Assembly (NCBI GenBank): GCA_026770615.1
Contig: MU631622.1
Coordinates: forward strand, 83,479-110,098
DNA: 26,620 nt
Source of the DNA: Pavlovales sp. CCMP2436
Taxonomy: Eukaryota > Haptophyta > Pavlovophyceae > Pavlovales
Reading direction: 5' to 3'
Translations under genes and position numbers: made by a program
Notes under the pieces: generated by a model
Databases searched by the model: none
What the model was told of the DNA's origin: nothing
Seen by the model: the letters and a program-made list of their open reading frames with translations, nothing else
Shown: in pieces, positions 1 to 9,763 of the stretch
Layout: each line of letters opens with the position of its first letter
Position numbering within the stretch: position 1 is the first letter of the stretch

Positions 1-92
1 CACACCACCCCACCCCACACACACATACACACACACACGCACACTCACACCCACACACGCACACGCACACCCAACACACGCCTACGCTTACA
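1..92. repeat. CA-rich microsatellite
   Basis: Imperfect (CA)n with interspersed CG and CCA steps runs from the window edge into the 3' end of an intron. It ends at the acceptor AG at 94-95 that opens the thioredoxin exon, so it forms the pyrimidine/CA-rich tail of that intron. Confidence 0.9.
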
Positions 93-95
93 CAG

Positions 96-742
96 CACCA
101 TGGTGCGGTCACTGCAAAGCGATGGCCCCCGCCTGGGCTACACTGGGCACGGAGTTTAGCGACTCCTCCTCTGTGCTCATAGCCGACGTCGACTGCACTA
201 CCGAGCCAGCGAAGGAGCTGTGCGAGAAGTACGCGGTGCAGGGATTTCCGACGCTGAAGTATTGGACGAGCGACACGGGTTCGGACGGTGCGCTGAAGTA
301 CTGATAATAATATACTCCATTATGTCTGCAAATGGTGTGAGCGAGATTGGGTTCCTCGAAAGTGAGTGCTGATGTCGCTGTGTATGATTCGGATTTATAC
401 ATAGGTCATAACCAGGTTGCACAGGGAAGCTGACGCAGACCTATATAATAATAAAATGATAATTGATAATAATTAGGAGCTGACTACGAAGGTGGACGAG
501 ACCTCGACTCGCTCAAGAAGTTCATCGACGAAAACCTCGCCGCCAAGTGCCTCGTAGCCGAGCCCTCGGCGTGCACGGAGAAGGAGGTTGGCTTCATCGC
601 TAAGATGGAGGCCAAGGGCGGGAAGGAGGAGGCGGGGGCTGAGCTCAAACGGCTCGAGGGCATGAAGGGCGCTTCGATGAAGCCCGAGCTGAAAAAGTGG
701 CAGAACCAGCGCCTCGCCATCCTCAAGCAGCTGGCGGCGTGA
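96..742 (+). CDS. Protein disulfide isomerase-like thioredoxin protein, 3' part in two exons
   Basis: This is the 3' part of a thiol-disulfide oxidoreductase acting on secretory-pathway proteins. Exon 96-287 opens in frame with APWCGHCKAMAPAW, which holds the CGHC active site of PDI family a-type thioredoxin domains, and continues through the cis-proline region (GFPTLKYW). A GTGCGC donor at 288 and a TTAG acceptor ending at 476 join it in phase to exon 477-742, which begins DGADYEGGRDLDSLKKFI, the usual end of the thioredoxin fold. The remaining ~60 residues are Lys/Glu/Ala-rich and helical-looking, with two cysteines (AAKCLVAEPSACTEKE), as in single-domain PDIs with an Erp29-like tail. The protein ends KQLAA, so no KDEL-type retrieval signal is visible. 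The N-terminus and any signal peptide lie left of the window. Family assignment is secure; the exact subfamily is not. Confidence 0.88.
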
Positions 743-975
743 GGGCCCGCTGGTAGCTTGTGCCGCGTTTGGCAGGTCGTGTGTGGCCATATATGCGTCG
801 TTTTATTATTAAGCTCACGAGTCTGACGTGAAGTTAGTTCTAATTAAATAGATTATTATATTGATATTACTCAGCTAGCGGCTCAGCATAATGCATATGG
901 ACATTAATAATATGGTTCAACAGGCGTGGTACGTTCACTCGCTCACTAACTTGGTCGACGTCAAACCCTAGTCCT
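743..975. other. Intergenic spacer
   Basis: Short AT-rich 3' flank of the PDI gene. No RNA or reading frame is recognisable. It ends at the inner end of a repeat element whose sequence recurs near 13150 and 7430. Confidence 0.5.
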
Positions 976-1117
976 AGAGAAGGCCCGGGGAGTCGCGCGT
1001 TTCATAGACGAGCCGTGTGCCCTTCTCCTCCGATCACCCACCTCATAGCCCCCCCGTTCAGGCAAACGAAGGCGCGACGGCCGCACCTGCGAGCCTCAAA
1101 GGCGACATGGCGCGGCT
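976..1117 (+). mobile_element. Half foldback element A, inner (left) part
   Basis: Starting at the phrase AGAGAAGGCCCGGGGA, this stretch matches in reverse complement the end of the copy at 12669-13150 and the core of the copy at 6757-8225. Shared words include CCGTGTGCCCTTCTCCTCCG and GCCTCAAAGGCGACATG. The match stops at 1117, where the 3.2 kb DNA transposon starts, and resumes at 4354. The element therefore predates the transposon insertion. Confidence 0.75.
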
Positions 1118-1135
1118 ATGGCTCAGGTCACCCCC
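1118..1135 (+). repeat. Transposon left terminal inverted repeat
   Basis: ATGGCTCAGGTCACCCCC; exact reverse complement of 4336-4353. A further shared word, CCATCTTA, lies just inside both ends. Confidence 0.8.
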
Positions 1136-1365
1136 TGACCATCTTAGAATGTTTTACGAAGGCAAACGCGAAAAGTGGCCAGGATCTCCTGAACATTACT
1201 AAAAATTACCTTCTCACTTTTTATCCCCGAGATACTCAAATCCCGTTAACTAACTTGCACTATTAAAATTACATATGAAACAGTGTTAAAATTACATGCG
1301 ACAGTACTGCGGAGCTTAAATCAACTGACTCGCGCCGCGTGCAAGGTGCTCACCAGCAGCGTCCA

Positions 1366-4123
1366 TCACCACAGAGTGGCGAGGATCTCGCCGTGAGCTT
1401 TGCGGGGTAGCTCCCAGATCGTCGGCGCCTCGGGCGCGCGCGGCTGCACGCCCGACCGGCGCGCCCGACTGACGATAAGCGGCCGACCAACGGGCGGGAC
1501 CACGTTGAGCTTCACGTTGACGGCGCGCACTTCGGTCGAGTTGAGGACAAAGCGGGCGTCGGGGTCGTTGCCGGCAGCCACAGAGTCCCACTTGACAAAA
1601 TGCATGCCCTCGGGATCGGCAGCGTGGCGGTCAAACCACTTGACCGTGAGCGCGGTGTCGCCCCTGGTGAAGGTGGTCTGCTCGAGCTTGCCGCCGCCGT
1701 GTGTGAACTCCGTGATGATGCACGAGCCGTCGCCTGCGTCGGCACCCTGCCCAATCCAGTACCGATCCCCTGTCCCCCGCCCGCGTCCACCCTCGCGCGC
1801 TTGCGCGACCACCCATTCTCCTGGCCGCAGCTTCTTCGTGAATCCTTTGCCCGCCGCCTGCGCGGTCGTGCGCGTCTTCTGCACTGTGCGCGCGTCGATC
1901 TGATGCAGCTCCTGCACGACCCACTCACACATCGGCCGTCCGCAGCCTACGGCGGGGCTCGGGCACGTCGAGTCCATGCCCCCAGCGCACACGCAATCCC
2001 AGCAGCACTCGCACCAGCAGCCGAAAGTGCGCGCCGCGATCAACTTCTCCATCAGCGCTAGGAACTCGTACGTGCCCGAGATGCCATCCGCGCCGCTGAA
2101 CTTGCTCGCTGCACCGCGCTGCCGCTCGGTCTCGATCGTCTCGCGCGGCGAGTGCACGATCTTGATCTCGCTGACGACCTTAGACTCGTGCGACTTGGTC
2201 CACGCCGACGACATGAAATTGTTCGCGAGGTGCTCGTGCGCCTCCAGGTCAGTCGTGATCTTGCCCGACTCCGTTAGGGCACTGCCATTGGTGATGGCGC
2301 TGAGCACGCAACGCTTGAGCACCGCGCCCAGCCCGTCCCATACGCCCTTGCCATGGCCCGGCGCTCCGAAGCGGACGAGCACCATCCGGAGCCACTCGAA
2401 GATGTTGCGCGTGTGCGACCACCAGAACAACATGCGGGTCGACTTGAAGTGCGTCATGATAGCATTTGTACAGCTCGCAAGTGCGGCACAAACACGTCTC
2501 ACGGTTAATGCGCCTGAGGTTCCACGGCGCGAGCTTTTTAAAGGACAAATAGCTGAGCGGCGTGCCGCAGAGGACTCGCTCTGCCTGGAACTGCGAGTGG
2601 AGTGCGGCCATAGTCTGCATCGCGACCAGCGCCTGCGCGAGTTGCCAAAGGTTGGGACCAGCGCGCCTTCTCACGCGGTCGCGCGTGCACGGGCTGACGG
2701 CACCGTTAGCGTAGAAGAAGGCGTGTACTTTGGCCACGTCAGTAATGGAAAGCTTGTCTTTCCGTTCGGCGCGCGCAGAAGGCGCGAGCGGAACAGGTGG
2801 TCGCCGGAGGGCCGCGAACTGACGAGTCCCACTGACCCCAGCGGCCCGTACAGACGTCCTGGCCATTGCGGCTTCCTCGGTGGGCGCGCCGATGAGCGCG
2901 GCAGCAGAGGACGGGGGCGGCGATGGCACTCCCTTTGTCGGGCGGCCAGAGTGCTTATACTCAATCAGCGTGCTCACGCCCTCCGCCGTGTACTTGACCT
3001 TGCAAGAGGAATCGGGGCGCAGCTCGCGCACCACGCCCGCGACTGTGGAGCTCCGCGTCAGCACGCTATCGCCCACAGCGATCGGCTCCCCCTTGCTCCG
3101 GACCGAGGCGTCAAAAGCTGCGCGGATCTTTCGGCATTCGTCGATCACTGCGTTCGATCGGTGCAGGCCGAGCGCTGCCTTCACCCGCCGCCCCATGCCT
3201 TCCGTCTCTCGCTCGACCACCGCCTCTGGCGAGAGTACGCAGAGCGCGGCGTAGTACTCTCCGCGCTGCGCCTCCGTCTGGCACTCCTTGAGCTCGGAGA
3301 GGGCCTCGCGCGCCCGCGACACAATGTAGAGCGCAGTCTCCGCCGCGTCGTCTCCACTAGCCGCGCGCTCGGGCACGAGTGCCTCGAGCCTCTCGCGGAC
3401 TCGCTCGCCGACGCCGAACGCAGACACAGCACCAACGATGAGATCGGTAACGCGCTCAGCAGAGCCGGCAGCGTGATAACGCAGTAATGCGAGCACACCC
3501 CTGCGCGCGTGGTTAAGCGCAGCTCTGCGCAGCCGCGCAGTGAATGCGTTGCCGTTGTCTGTCTCGATCGGCACCTGAGCGCGCGCGAGGAAGACTTGTT
3601 CTTGCCGAGTGAACTCGCGCAGGTCCCACGTCGTCCAGTTGCCGTCTGCATCATCATCAGTGCGCCCGTGCTTCGCCTCTACGGACTCGGGCGCGCTGCG
3701 CGCCCGCCACAGCGGCCGAGGCCCGGTCTCGGCCGGCTCCGAGCGCGCGCGCGACAAGCGCGGCACCGACTCGGGCGGCGTAGGCTCGGGCTCGAGCTGC
3801 ACCCGGCAGCGGTGCGTTGCGAGCAGCTCTTTGACGAGGTGCACGATCGCATGCTGCAGCGACGGACGCGTAGTCGAGGGATTGCACTTGAGCTGCATCC
3901 GCTTCGTTGGGTGTGCCACCATCCTGCAGCAGCCGAGCGACACCTGGACGTACTCGCGCGCGCCTGCGCTCCCCCCCGTCTCCGCGGAGAAGACGTTATC
4001 CTCCTTGCGCAAGCGCACCAGGAGGTCATCAACGCTTGTGCGGATGAGCTCTTCGAGCGGCTCCGGCCAGTGGAGCGACAATGCGGCGGGCGGATGCTGC
4101 AAGTCTGGAGCGATCCAGAGCAC
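1366..4123 (-). pseudogene. Transposase-like protein, broken by one frameshift
   Basis: The minus strand is open from 4123 to about 2470 in one frame and from about 2500 to 1366 in the next, together about 900 codons. The first frame carries a Cys cluster (CLCRTCELYK) just before the break. After a one-base shift the protein continues with FWWSHTRNIFEW and then GHGKGVWDGLGAVLKR. The GHGKGxxDGxG pattern resembles a conserved block I associate with DDE-type transposase-derived proteins of algae and animals; that is recall, not a search. Further on are a Cys-rich block (CWCECCWDCVCAGG) and a C-terminal region with YWIGQ and TVKWFDRH. The element's inverted repeats enclose it, supporting a mobilisation role. 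A plus-strand frame of 503 codons at 1976-3487 is its antisense shadow. The shift around 2470-2500 makes the copy non-functional unless the assembly is wrong. Confidence 0.6.
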
Positions 4124-4335
4124 GAGTAGGGTTTTAAAAACGGTTCGAACATGTTTAAAATCGGCGCGCGTTAGTTATTGATCCCTGGTTCACCCATGAA
4201 GACTTGGAGATATTCTGAAAAATATATAAAATAAAGCTCGTTAAGCCCGACGAAAAAACACTTCAAATTTCGGCGTAGCCCGTCAAGAATGCTCTCATCT
4301 CGGTAAGATGGTCTTCGCCCACTTGAGAGCTGTCC

Positions 4336-4353
4336 GGGGGTGACCTGAGCCAT
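4336..4353 (-). repeat. Transposon right terminal inverted repeat
   Basis: Exact inverted copy of 1118-1135. The 210 bases between it and the transposase start (4124-4335) contain an AT-rich leader with TATA-like stretches around 4215-4235 and no other gene. Confidence 0.8.
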
Positions 4354-4690
4354 CGCCTGGCGCGCTTGGGAAGCACACCCTGCAAGCACCAGGCTAGCCC
4401 ACAACCCAGCGGCCCCACCTCCGGGCGCGGCGCGGCTGGGATCCGAGTTCCCGCGGCGTAGACGGCCGGGATCTCAAAAGTTCAAGCACAAAACCATGTC
4501 TGTATTTATTATTTATTCATTACATCATACATGGGCACTCATTTTAATTTATAGTGGGCGCTTGCCACTAAGTCAAATATGCCTCAGGTCCCAGGCAATT
4601 GGGCTCTAACTTTTCAGCCGGCGGGGACGTCGTGAAGGCCACCAAGTGTTTTCCCAATGCACCCAACGTTATGGCGCGGGGAGTAACTAA
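4354..4690 (+). mobile_element. Half foldback element A, outer (right) part
   Basis: Continues the repeat interrupted at 1117. It carries GCAAGCACC, CCCACAACCCAGCGGC, GGGCGCGGCGCGGCTG, GCGTAGACGGCCGGG and then an AT-rich stretch. The tail has CAGGTCCCAGGCAATTGGG and CAGCCGGCGGGGACGTC, ending near GGCGCGGGGAGTAA at 4690. The same order of words is seen, inverted, from 12669 and 6757, so the outer terminus is ACTCCCCGCG-like. Confidence 0.75.
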
Positions 4691-4869
4691 CTACTTCCTT
4701 CTACTCGTTATTACTTTTATTTTCTTTTTGACGCATCCAGCTCTACAATAACTGCTTCGTGCCGGGAGAATCGTATTTAATTTCATATGTTTGATATGCT
4801 TTTCTTGAGATTCGAGAATTTCATAAAATAAAAACCAAATACGAGACGGAAAGGACCACTCATCTCCGG

Positions 4870-5560
4870 GATCGAACACTACAAAAGAACAGTTCGAAAA
4901 AGAGATGTATGAGAGAGCGCAAGACTACCACGATCCCCAAAGTAGAGAAATGATGATACGAGCAGGCCTACGCCCACCAAGCCTGCTCCCCACAACGAAC
5001 GACAACAGCACTCCCAAACCACAACAAGAACACACTCAAACCCCTGCCAACTCGCCAAATGCACCTACAACCCCATCCGAACGAAACACAAGTCACTTAA
5101 ACAGAAGAGGAAATATCTAAGAACAAATCTGAGGACAGCAAATAATATCTAGGAATAGGGCAAGCACGCACACAACCAAAGGAAAGCAAGCGTCTACTCC
5201 TAAAAGGAACACAGGAAGCAAAAGATGAAGAGACCACACGCAGAGCTAGAACAACAGCAACAAACAGAAGACAACCACACAGGAAACAGCACCGGAGGAG
5301 AGTCAGAAATAAAAACTACCGCGGAACCAAAACCTCAAAGAAGAAAACAACAAGTCCAAAAACCCATAACGCAAGGAGCCACGAATAACAAACGTAAAAG
5401 TGAAGCATCTCCAACCCCCAGCCAAAAGAGGGTAACACGATCAAGCACCAAAACACTAAAACAAAACCCAGCCGAAACACACAGGGCAAGGCCGCCGCCT
5501 AGACAACGCGAGGCCGCACCCTTCCTAAGACAAGGAATAGGATAGCCTACACACACCAAG
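4870..5560 (+). other. T-poor A/C-rich tract with two short open frames
   Basis: The plus strand is strikingly poor in T from about 4900 to 5545. It contains an ATG-started frame of 71 codons (4905-5120, Pro/Thr/Asn-rich) and one of 106 codons (5225-5545). Sustained strand asymmetry like this is seen in some retroelement leaders and low-complexity coding DNA. No reverse transcriptase or other domain is visible nearby. Confidence 0.5.
5225..5545 (+). CDS. Possible basic low-complexity protein, 106 aa
   Basis: The frame starts MKRPHAELEQQQQTEDNHTG and is rich in Lys, Arg, Gln, Thr and Pro. One stretch, KRVTRSSTKTLKQNP, could bind nucleic acid or act as a nuclear localisation signal. It has no transmembrane segment, no catalytic motif and no recognised family. 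Its composition follows the T-poor DNA around it, so the openness of the frame may simply reflect the scarcity of T-containing stop codons. It could be a retroelement ORF1-like remnant or chance. It is listed because it has an ATG start and no internal stop. Confidence 0.22.
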   Translation: MKRPHAELEQQQQTEDNHTGNSTGGESEIKTTAEPKPQRRKQQVQKPITQGATNNKRKSEASPTPSQKRVTRSSTKTLKQNPAETHRARPPPRQREAAPFLRQGIG

Positions 5561-6049
5561 CCACGTGCTAGGCTGTACCAACATTTGGCGGGTACAGCAT
5601 AGCACGGTTCAGGCTATACGGAGGTTTTTTGCGTGTATGTTTTGCTGTAAATATGCGCAGGATCGCGGCGGCGCGATGCGACGACGAGCAAGGATCGTGG
5701 CAGAGAGATGACGCGGGGAGTAAGATAGCACATGAGACGACCGATGCGCTGACTCTCTCATGTCATGCCCGTATACCTTTGGGCTGCAAGTCGGAGGACG
5801 CTAAAATACAACGACGACAATAACAATAAACTAACCGACCAACCTTCGTCCTCATAGCACCCCTACTATTGCTGCACTGCTTCACGGACGTATTTCTAGA
5901 TATTTACACACGCTACTACTAAACTAAGGTATGAGGAGGGGGGTAAGAATAATGGGCGGACTAACTTGCCGCGTTATTTCTTTCTCTTGTTGGTGTGATT
6001 ATTTCCTTGTTAAGTACCAACTACTACTGCTACTACTTCTACTACTAAG
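5561..6049. other. Region without recognisable gene
   Basis: Mixed sequence with near-repeats (TAGGCTGTACC at 5569 and GGGTACAGCATAGCAC at 5590) and a pyrimidine-rich, CTACTA-containing stretch at 6016-6049 that forms the acceptor of the next exon. No RNA gene was recognised. Confidence 0.4.
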
Positions 6050-6226
6050 GTCCCAGAACTGATCGACGCGGTTCGCGCATACGTGGCCGGCCAGCCGCAG
6101 GACTACGTGCGTGTCGTGGCCGCCTTCATCGTCGAGCCAAAGTACCAGCGCGCCTTTCTCGACATGGAGATCGACGTGCAGAGCGCGCACAAGCGCAGCG
6201 AAGACGGACTCATCTGCATCGCCAAG
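6050..6226 (+). CDS. Internal exon of an unrecognised host gene
   Basis: A 59-codon exon lies between an AG acceptor (CTACTAAG, ending 6049) and an AAG|GTATTA donor (6226/6227). It is open in phase 0 and strongly GC3-biased. The peptide runs VPELIDAVRAYVAGQPQDYV and on to KRSEDGLICIAK. It reads like a compact soluble helical domain. No catalytic motif or family is recognised. The last nine codons are duplicated downstream (6335-6361), and a probable terminal exon lies at 6486-6611. The upstream part of the gene was not found in the preceding 500 bases. Confidence 0.5.
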
Positions 6227-6334
6227 GTATTAAAAAAAAAAAAAAAAAACTGCGCACACCCTCCTAATACATAGTAGTTGTAGTATGATAATTATACCAA
6301 AAAATAAATATGCTGTAATTCAGCAGTATGCAAT

Positions 6335-6361
6335 GAAGACGGGCTCATCTGCATCGCTAAG
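6335..6361 (+). repeat. Duplicated exon end with its own GT donor
   Basis: 27 nt, GAAGACGGGCTCATCTGCAT and on to GCTAAG, repeat the end of the exon at 6200-6226. There are two differences, both at third codon positions (GGA/GGG and GCC/GCT). Like the original, it is followed directly by GTA. An acceptor-like CAGCAG lies at 6321-6326. Confidence 0.75.
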
Positions 6362-6485
6362 GTACCTTTCATGCCATATCTGTCTCAATCTCATACTCAT
6401 ACTGTACTCATACTCATACTCGCATCCAAAATTATTTCAACTACGCCTACAATCAAACCTCTTCCTGTTCGTGCACTGCTATCTC

Positions 6486-6611
6486 CAAGCGGCAGGCGTG
6501 GAATACATACACGCGCCCTACCCGCCGTTTCGCTTGGCCGCCGACGTGCACGCCACCATCGCGCGCGCGCTGGGCGTGAGCCCGCTTGCTCCCCAAGCCC
6601 CAGGCCCCTGA
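6486..6611 (+). CDS. Probable terminal exon of the unrecognised gene at 6050
   Basis: The frame reads AAGVEYIHAPYPPFRLAADV, then HATIARALGVSP, and ends with a TGA at 6609-6611. The GC3-rich codon use matches the exon at 6050-6226, and an AG (CTCCAAG) precedes it. The acceptor phase does not join cleanly to the AAG|GT donor at 6226, so an intermediate exon or another acceptor must be involved. The function is unknown. Confidence 0.4.
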   Translation, partial: QAAGVEYIHAPYPPFRLAADVHATIARALGVSPLAPQAPGP

Positions 6612-6756
6612 ATAATCGCAGCGCTCAGACCAGCACACATTCGTCTGTAGGACTTCGCCTGCCAGAGAACGCATAATACATGCGCTACGAAATTTGATGT
6701 TACTACGCCATTCTCGTCCGGCCTGGTTGCCGCGCATTAACAAACGCGCACGCATT

Positions 6757-8225
6757 ACTCCCCGGTCCATAACGTTGGTGCCATTGGGCACACACTACAT
6801 TTTCCCCCGGTTCATTGGGTTGGTCCCTCATAGTACGCACTACTTATGGCGGCCTTTCTGACGTCCCCGCCGGCTAAAAAATTAGGACCCAGTCGCCTGG
6901 GACCTAGGGCACATTTGGCTCGTTGACAAGCGCCCACTAAGAATAAAAAATAAGCGCAACAAATTTAATTAATTAAATACATACGAAAAATGAAGGTTTT
7001 CCCTGCTTCCCCGCCGGCTGAAACGACAGGGCTCAGTCGCCTGGGACTTGGAGCACAGTTGGCTAGCTGACAAGCCCCCACTACGAACAAAAAATGAGTG
7101 CTCAGTGCTTACGTAAATAAATACATACAAAAAATTGTGATTTCTTTTTACTTTTGAGAACCCGGCCGTCTACGCCGCGGGTACCCGGATCCCAGCCGCG
7201 CCGCGCCCGGAGGTGGGGCTGCTGGGCTGTGGGCGGCGGCGGGCCTGTTTGCAGGGGGTGTTCTCCGAGCGCGCCGTGTCGCCTTTGGAGCGCGCAGGTA
7301 CAGCTGTCGCACCCTCGTTATCCGGGACGAGTGGCGATCAGGTGCGATCAGGCGGGTCGTCGGAGGATACCGGGCATACAGCTCGCCTATGAGGCGCGCA
7401 ACGTCTCCTGGGGCCTTCTACCGGTTCCCGGGCCTTCAGGGGGGGCGGGGAGCCGTCGCGTGTCTCATAGACGAACCGTGTGCCCTTCTCCTCCGAAGAT
7501 CCGCCTGATCGCACCCCGTCCCAGGCGAACAAGGCGCAACGGCCGCACCTGCGCGCCTCAAAGGCGACATGACGCGCTCGGGGAGCACCCCCTGCAAGCA
7601 CCAGGGCCGCCCACAACCCAGCGGCACCACCTCTGGGCGCGGCGCGGCTGAGATCCGAGTAGAGATAGTCCCCGCGGCGTAGACGGCCGGGTTCTTGGGA
7701 TAAGCAGGATCTTGGCAATATTTCTTTCAATATTACCAGCACAGTTTTTTTCCAATATTTTGGGCATATATTACCAAATTCACAGTGTAAAAAAAAGTCA
7801 CACTGGAAGCGAAATTTTCTTAATCATCTATTTAACATATATTCAAGGTATATTGCAGCGCAGATTTTTTTACATGTATTTGGGCAACATATCAAAGCAA
7901 TATCCTTGCCACACTGTATTTACAATGGGAGGTGGCCAATATAATTCTGAATATATTGGCAAAAATAAAGCAATATCTCGCCTAGGGCAACCGGGTTCTC
8001 AATTTTTGTTTAAGTACATATAATTTTTGGATGCATCGATTTATACAAATATTTACGCGATCACTCGTTTTATATTCGTAGTAGGGGTTTGTCAACTAGT
8101 CAAATGAATGTGCACCAGGTCCCAGGCGACTGTGCCCTAGCTTTTTAGCTGGCGAATATGTCAGGAAGGCCTACAAATGTAGGGTGTACCCAATGAGACG
8201 TACCTTATAACGCGGAGAGTAGCGG
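6757..8225. mobile_element. Foldback element B, two half elements head to head
   Basis: The left arm runs from an ACTCCCCGGTCCATAACG-like terminus (~6757) through GACGTCCCCGCCGGCT, CAGTCGCCTGGGACCT and CCGGCCGTCTACGCCGCGGG to the core near 7430. The right arm returns through the reverse complements of the same words and ends near CGCGGAGAGTAGCG (~8225). The central 7154-7700 block is an imperfect inverted repeat with arms of roughly 270 bases. The left arm has its tail motif twice (6850-6990 and 7005-7150). Frames read through it are repeat sequence, not genes. Confidence 0.72.
7695..8040. other. AT-rich insert in the right arm of foldback element B
   Basis: About 345 bases interrupt the symmetry of element B. 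They are AT-rich and carry many CAATAT and ATATTG words in both orientations. A 103-codon frame (7712-8023) lies here but is low-complexity and overlaps this repetitive DNA. I see no gene. Confidence 0.45.
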
Positions 8226-8800
8226 GGGGTAGTATGAGAAAAGAATAAGGAAGAGGAATCATAGAGCGGCCAAGAGCGGTCGTCAAGAGCGCACCCTAAT
8301 GAGCGCCCTTGAAGAGCGCCCAAAATCACCTAAAATCCGCCAAACAGATTTTTTAAAGGAAACTCAGTGGCATGGGACAACCGAGCGCAACTGCCTTTTT
8401 TCGGATTCGGCCCAATCCGAATTCAAATTTGTATGCTGTCACGAGTTGTTACACAATTGTTCTCGCCCCACGTACTCGCCCGTGGACGCAAGAAGTCAAA
8501 GCTGCCCGCCTCTGTATTAATATTTATATATACTGATAGGGATTCAAGCTGGCGTCTGACTGTTCTGAATAATATTAATTGTGCTGTTCACATCACGGGC
8601 GCGCATGCATACTGTCACGTGCGAATGCTGTTGCTGAGTCAGGCCTGGACGAGCGCTTGGACGAGCGGAGACAGACTCGCAGGGATATCATTTATATATT
8701 TTTAATATATACTCACCGCTTGTACATGCCGATGCGAGTTTCCCGCGCGATGCGAACGAGAGCACGCTTCTTGAGCACCTCCTGGTGTGTGAGGTCTGCA
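8226..8800. other. Region without recognisable gene
   Basis: Begins with GAGCGGCCAAGAGCGG and GAGCGCCC-type short repeats (8260-8320). It contains one inverted copy of the repeat found three times at 13404-13560. Nothing here reads convincingly as an exon. Confidence 0.4.
8534..8570 (-). repeat. Dispersed repeat unit, inverted copy
   Basis: TGATAGGGATTCAAGCTGGC followed by GTCTGACTGTTCTGAAT is the reverse complement of the unit at 13404-13440. Confidence 0.8.
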
Positions 8801-8866
8801 ACCCACCGTCTGCTGCCCCACCTTCTTATAAGTAAGTCGTTGTTGAAAAAGTACAATTCTGAAAGG
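8801..8866 (+). repeat. Inverted dispersed repeat, copy 1
   Basis: 66 bases from ACCCACCGTCTGCTGCCCCA to CTGAAAGG are matched with few differences by the reverse complement of 9881-9945. On the plus strand this copy can be read THRLLPHLLISKSLLK; the other copy on its minus strand reads THRLPPHLLITKSMLK. The pair therefore conserves a peptide as well as DNA, which suggests a duplicated exon fragment or transposon-borne coding piece. Confidence 0.7.
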
Positions 8867-9034
8867 TCCGGAGCTATCTTGCATTGCGTTCGTCTTTTGA
8901 ATACGTACGGTCCCACTCTTGAGCTGAAGGGTATTCGATCCTTTCACAAAGGATGCGGCCGCATGGTCGCCATGTGTCTCTATTTCGTGCTCCTGTGCTG
9001 GGCCTTGAAATTTAGGGTCCCAAAGGGTAAATAA

Positions 9035-9763
9035 ATAGCCTCGACCCTTCGCGCTGCGCCCGCAGTAACTAATTTATCATACTTAATAGAATGACGAAAT
9101 TAATTAAATTGGCATATCCTTTTTGAAAAGATATTGGCCAGGAATGGCCAATAGGATGGTAACTCAGTGGGCACGGGGCTGCACCAGGGGTGAGCCAAAC
9201 ACATATGGAGTTGTCTAGGCTGCCCCGCACATCACGCAAAGCCCCCTCTCCGCTTAGAGCAGGTCCACGTAGACGAGCTGGCTAGCTGCTGGCACGTGCG
9301 CTCACATGCCCGAAAATCGGGGCCCATGCTGAAATTTCTGTTTTTTTGTGTGTGATTTCAAGAGATCACAACGGACCAACGGGAGGCCGCATCGTCAATC
9401 TGATTGATTCCTGACTATCCCCATGCTGTTCCGTCCATGGCGATGTGCGGCGACTCATGGTCCCCGTCGCTCGGTGCGTGAGCTACAGCGTGCCGAACCC
9501 ATCCTTACACGAAGGATAAATATTCTATTTGAAAATGTCAGGGGTGGGACCGCATGACCGTGCTTTTTTGGCGCGCGGGCAACTTTGAAGGAATGATCGT
9601 CGTCTTGACTGGCGACCCACTCGGTGCGTGGCATCTCAAGCTATGACGAGCGCCAGACTATTACGAGCACCAGCGAGTACGCGGCCGCTCGCCTGACCCT
9701 AAAACCCCTAACCCCTTCCACTGCCCCTGCCCCTGCCCCCACGCTGATAATTTCTTATTCTAG
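9035..9763. other. Region without recognisable gene
   Basis: No supported exon was found. A telomere-like CCCTAAAACCCCTAACCCC tract at about 9697-9715 is followed by three CCCCTGC units up to the acceptor of a possible exon at 9764. The tract is short and imperfect. Confidence 0.4.

Larger units (their letters stand above)
1118..4353 (-). mobile_element. DDE-like DNA transposon with 18-bp terminal inverted repeats
   Basis: The left end ATGGCTCAGGTCACCCCC (1118-1135) and the right end (4336-4353) are exact inverted copies. Between them is one long, frameshifted minus-strand coding region. The element splits a repeat that is recognisable on both sides. The flanks carry TGGCGCGGCT (1108-1117) and TGGCGCGCTT (4358-4367), a possible imperfect target duplication if about four bases at the right edge belong to the element. 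Superfamily cannot be fixed from the termini alone. Confidence 0.75.

Noticed and set aside
1976..3487. Plus-strand frame of 503 codons
   Set aside because: Antisense to the transposase-like frame. It is Arg/Pro-rich without motifs, while the minus strand has Cys clusters and the GHGKG block and lies between matching inverted repeats.
7154..7742. Overlapping frames on both strands, 60-165 codons
   Set aside because: They lie in the inverted-repeat core of foldback element B and arise from its GC-rich palindromic sequence.
8579..9034. Plus-strand frame of 151 codons
   Set aside because: Crosses dispersed repeats, has no codon bias or motif except the peptide shared with the inverted repeat at 9881.
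9697..9750. Telomere-like CCCTAAA/CCCCTGC tract
   Set aside because: Only two imperfect units followed by CCCCTGC repeats; too short to call an interstitial telomere.
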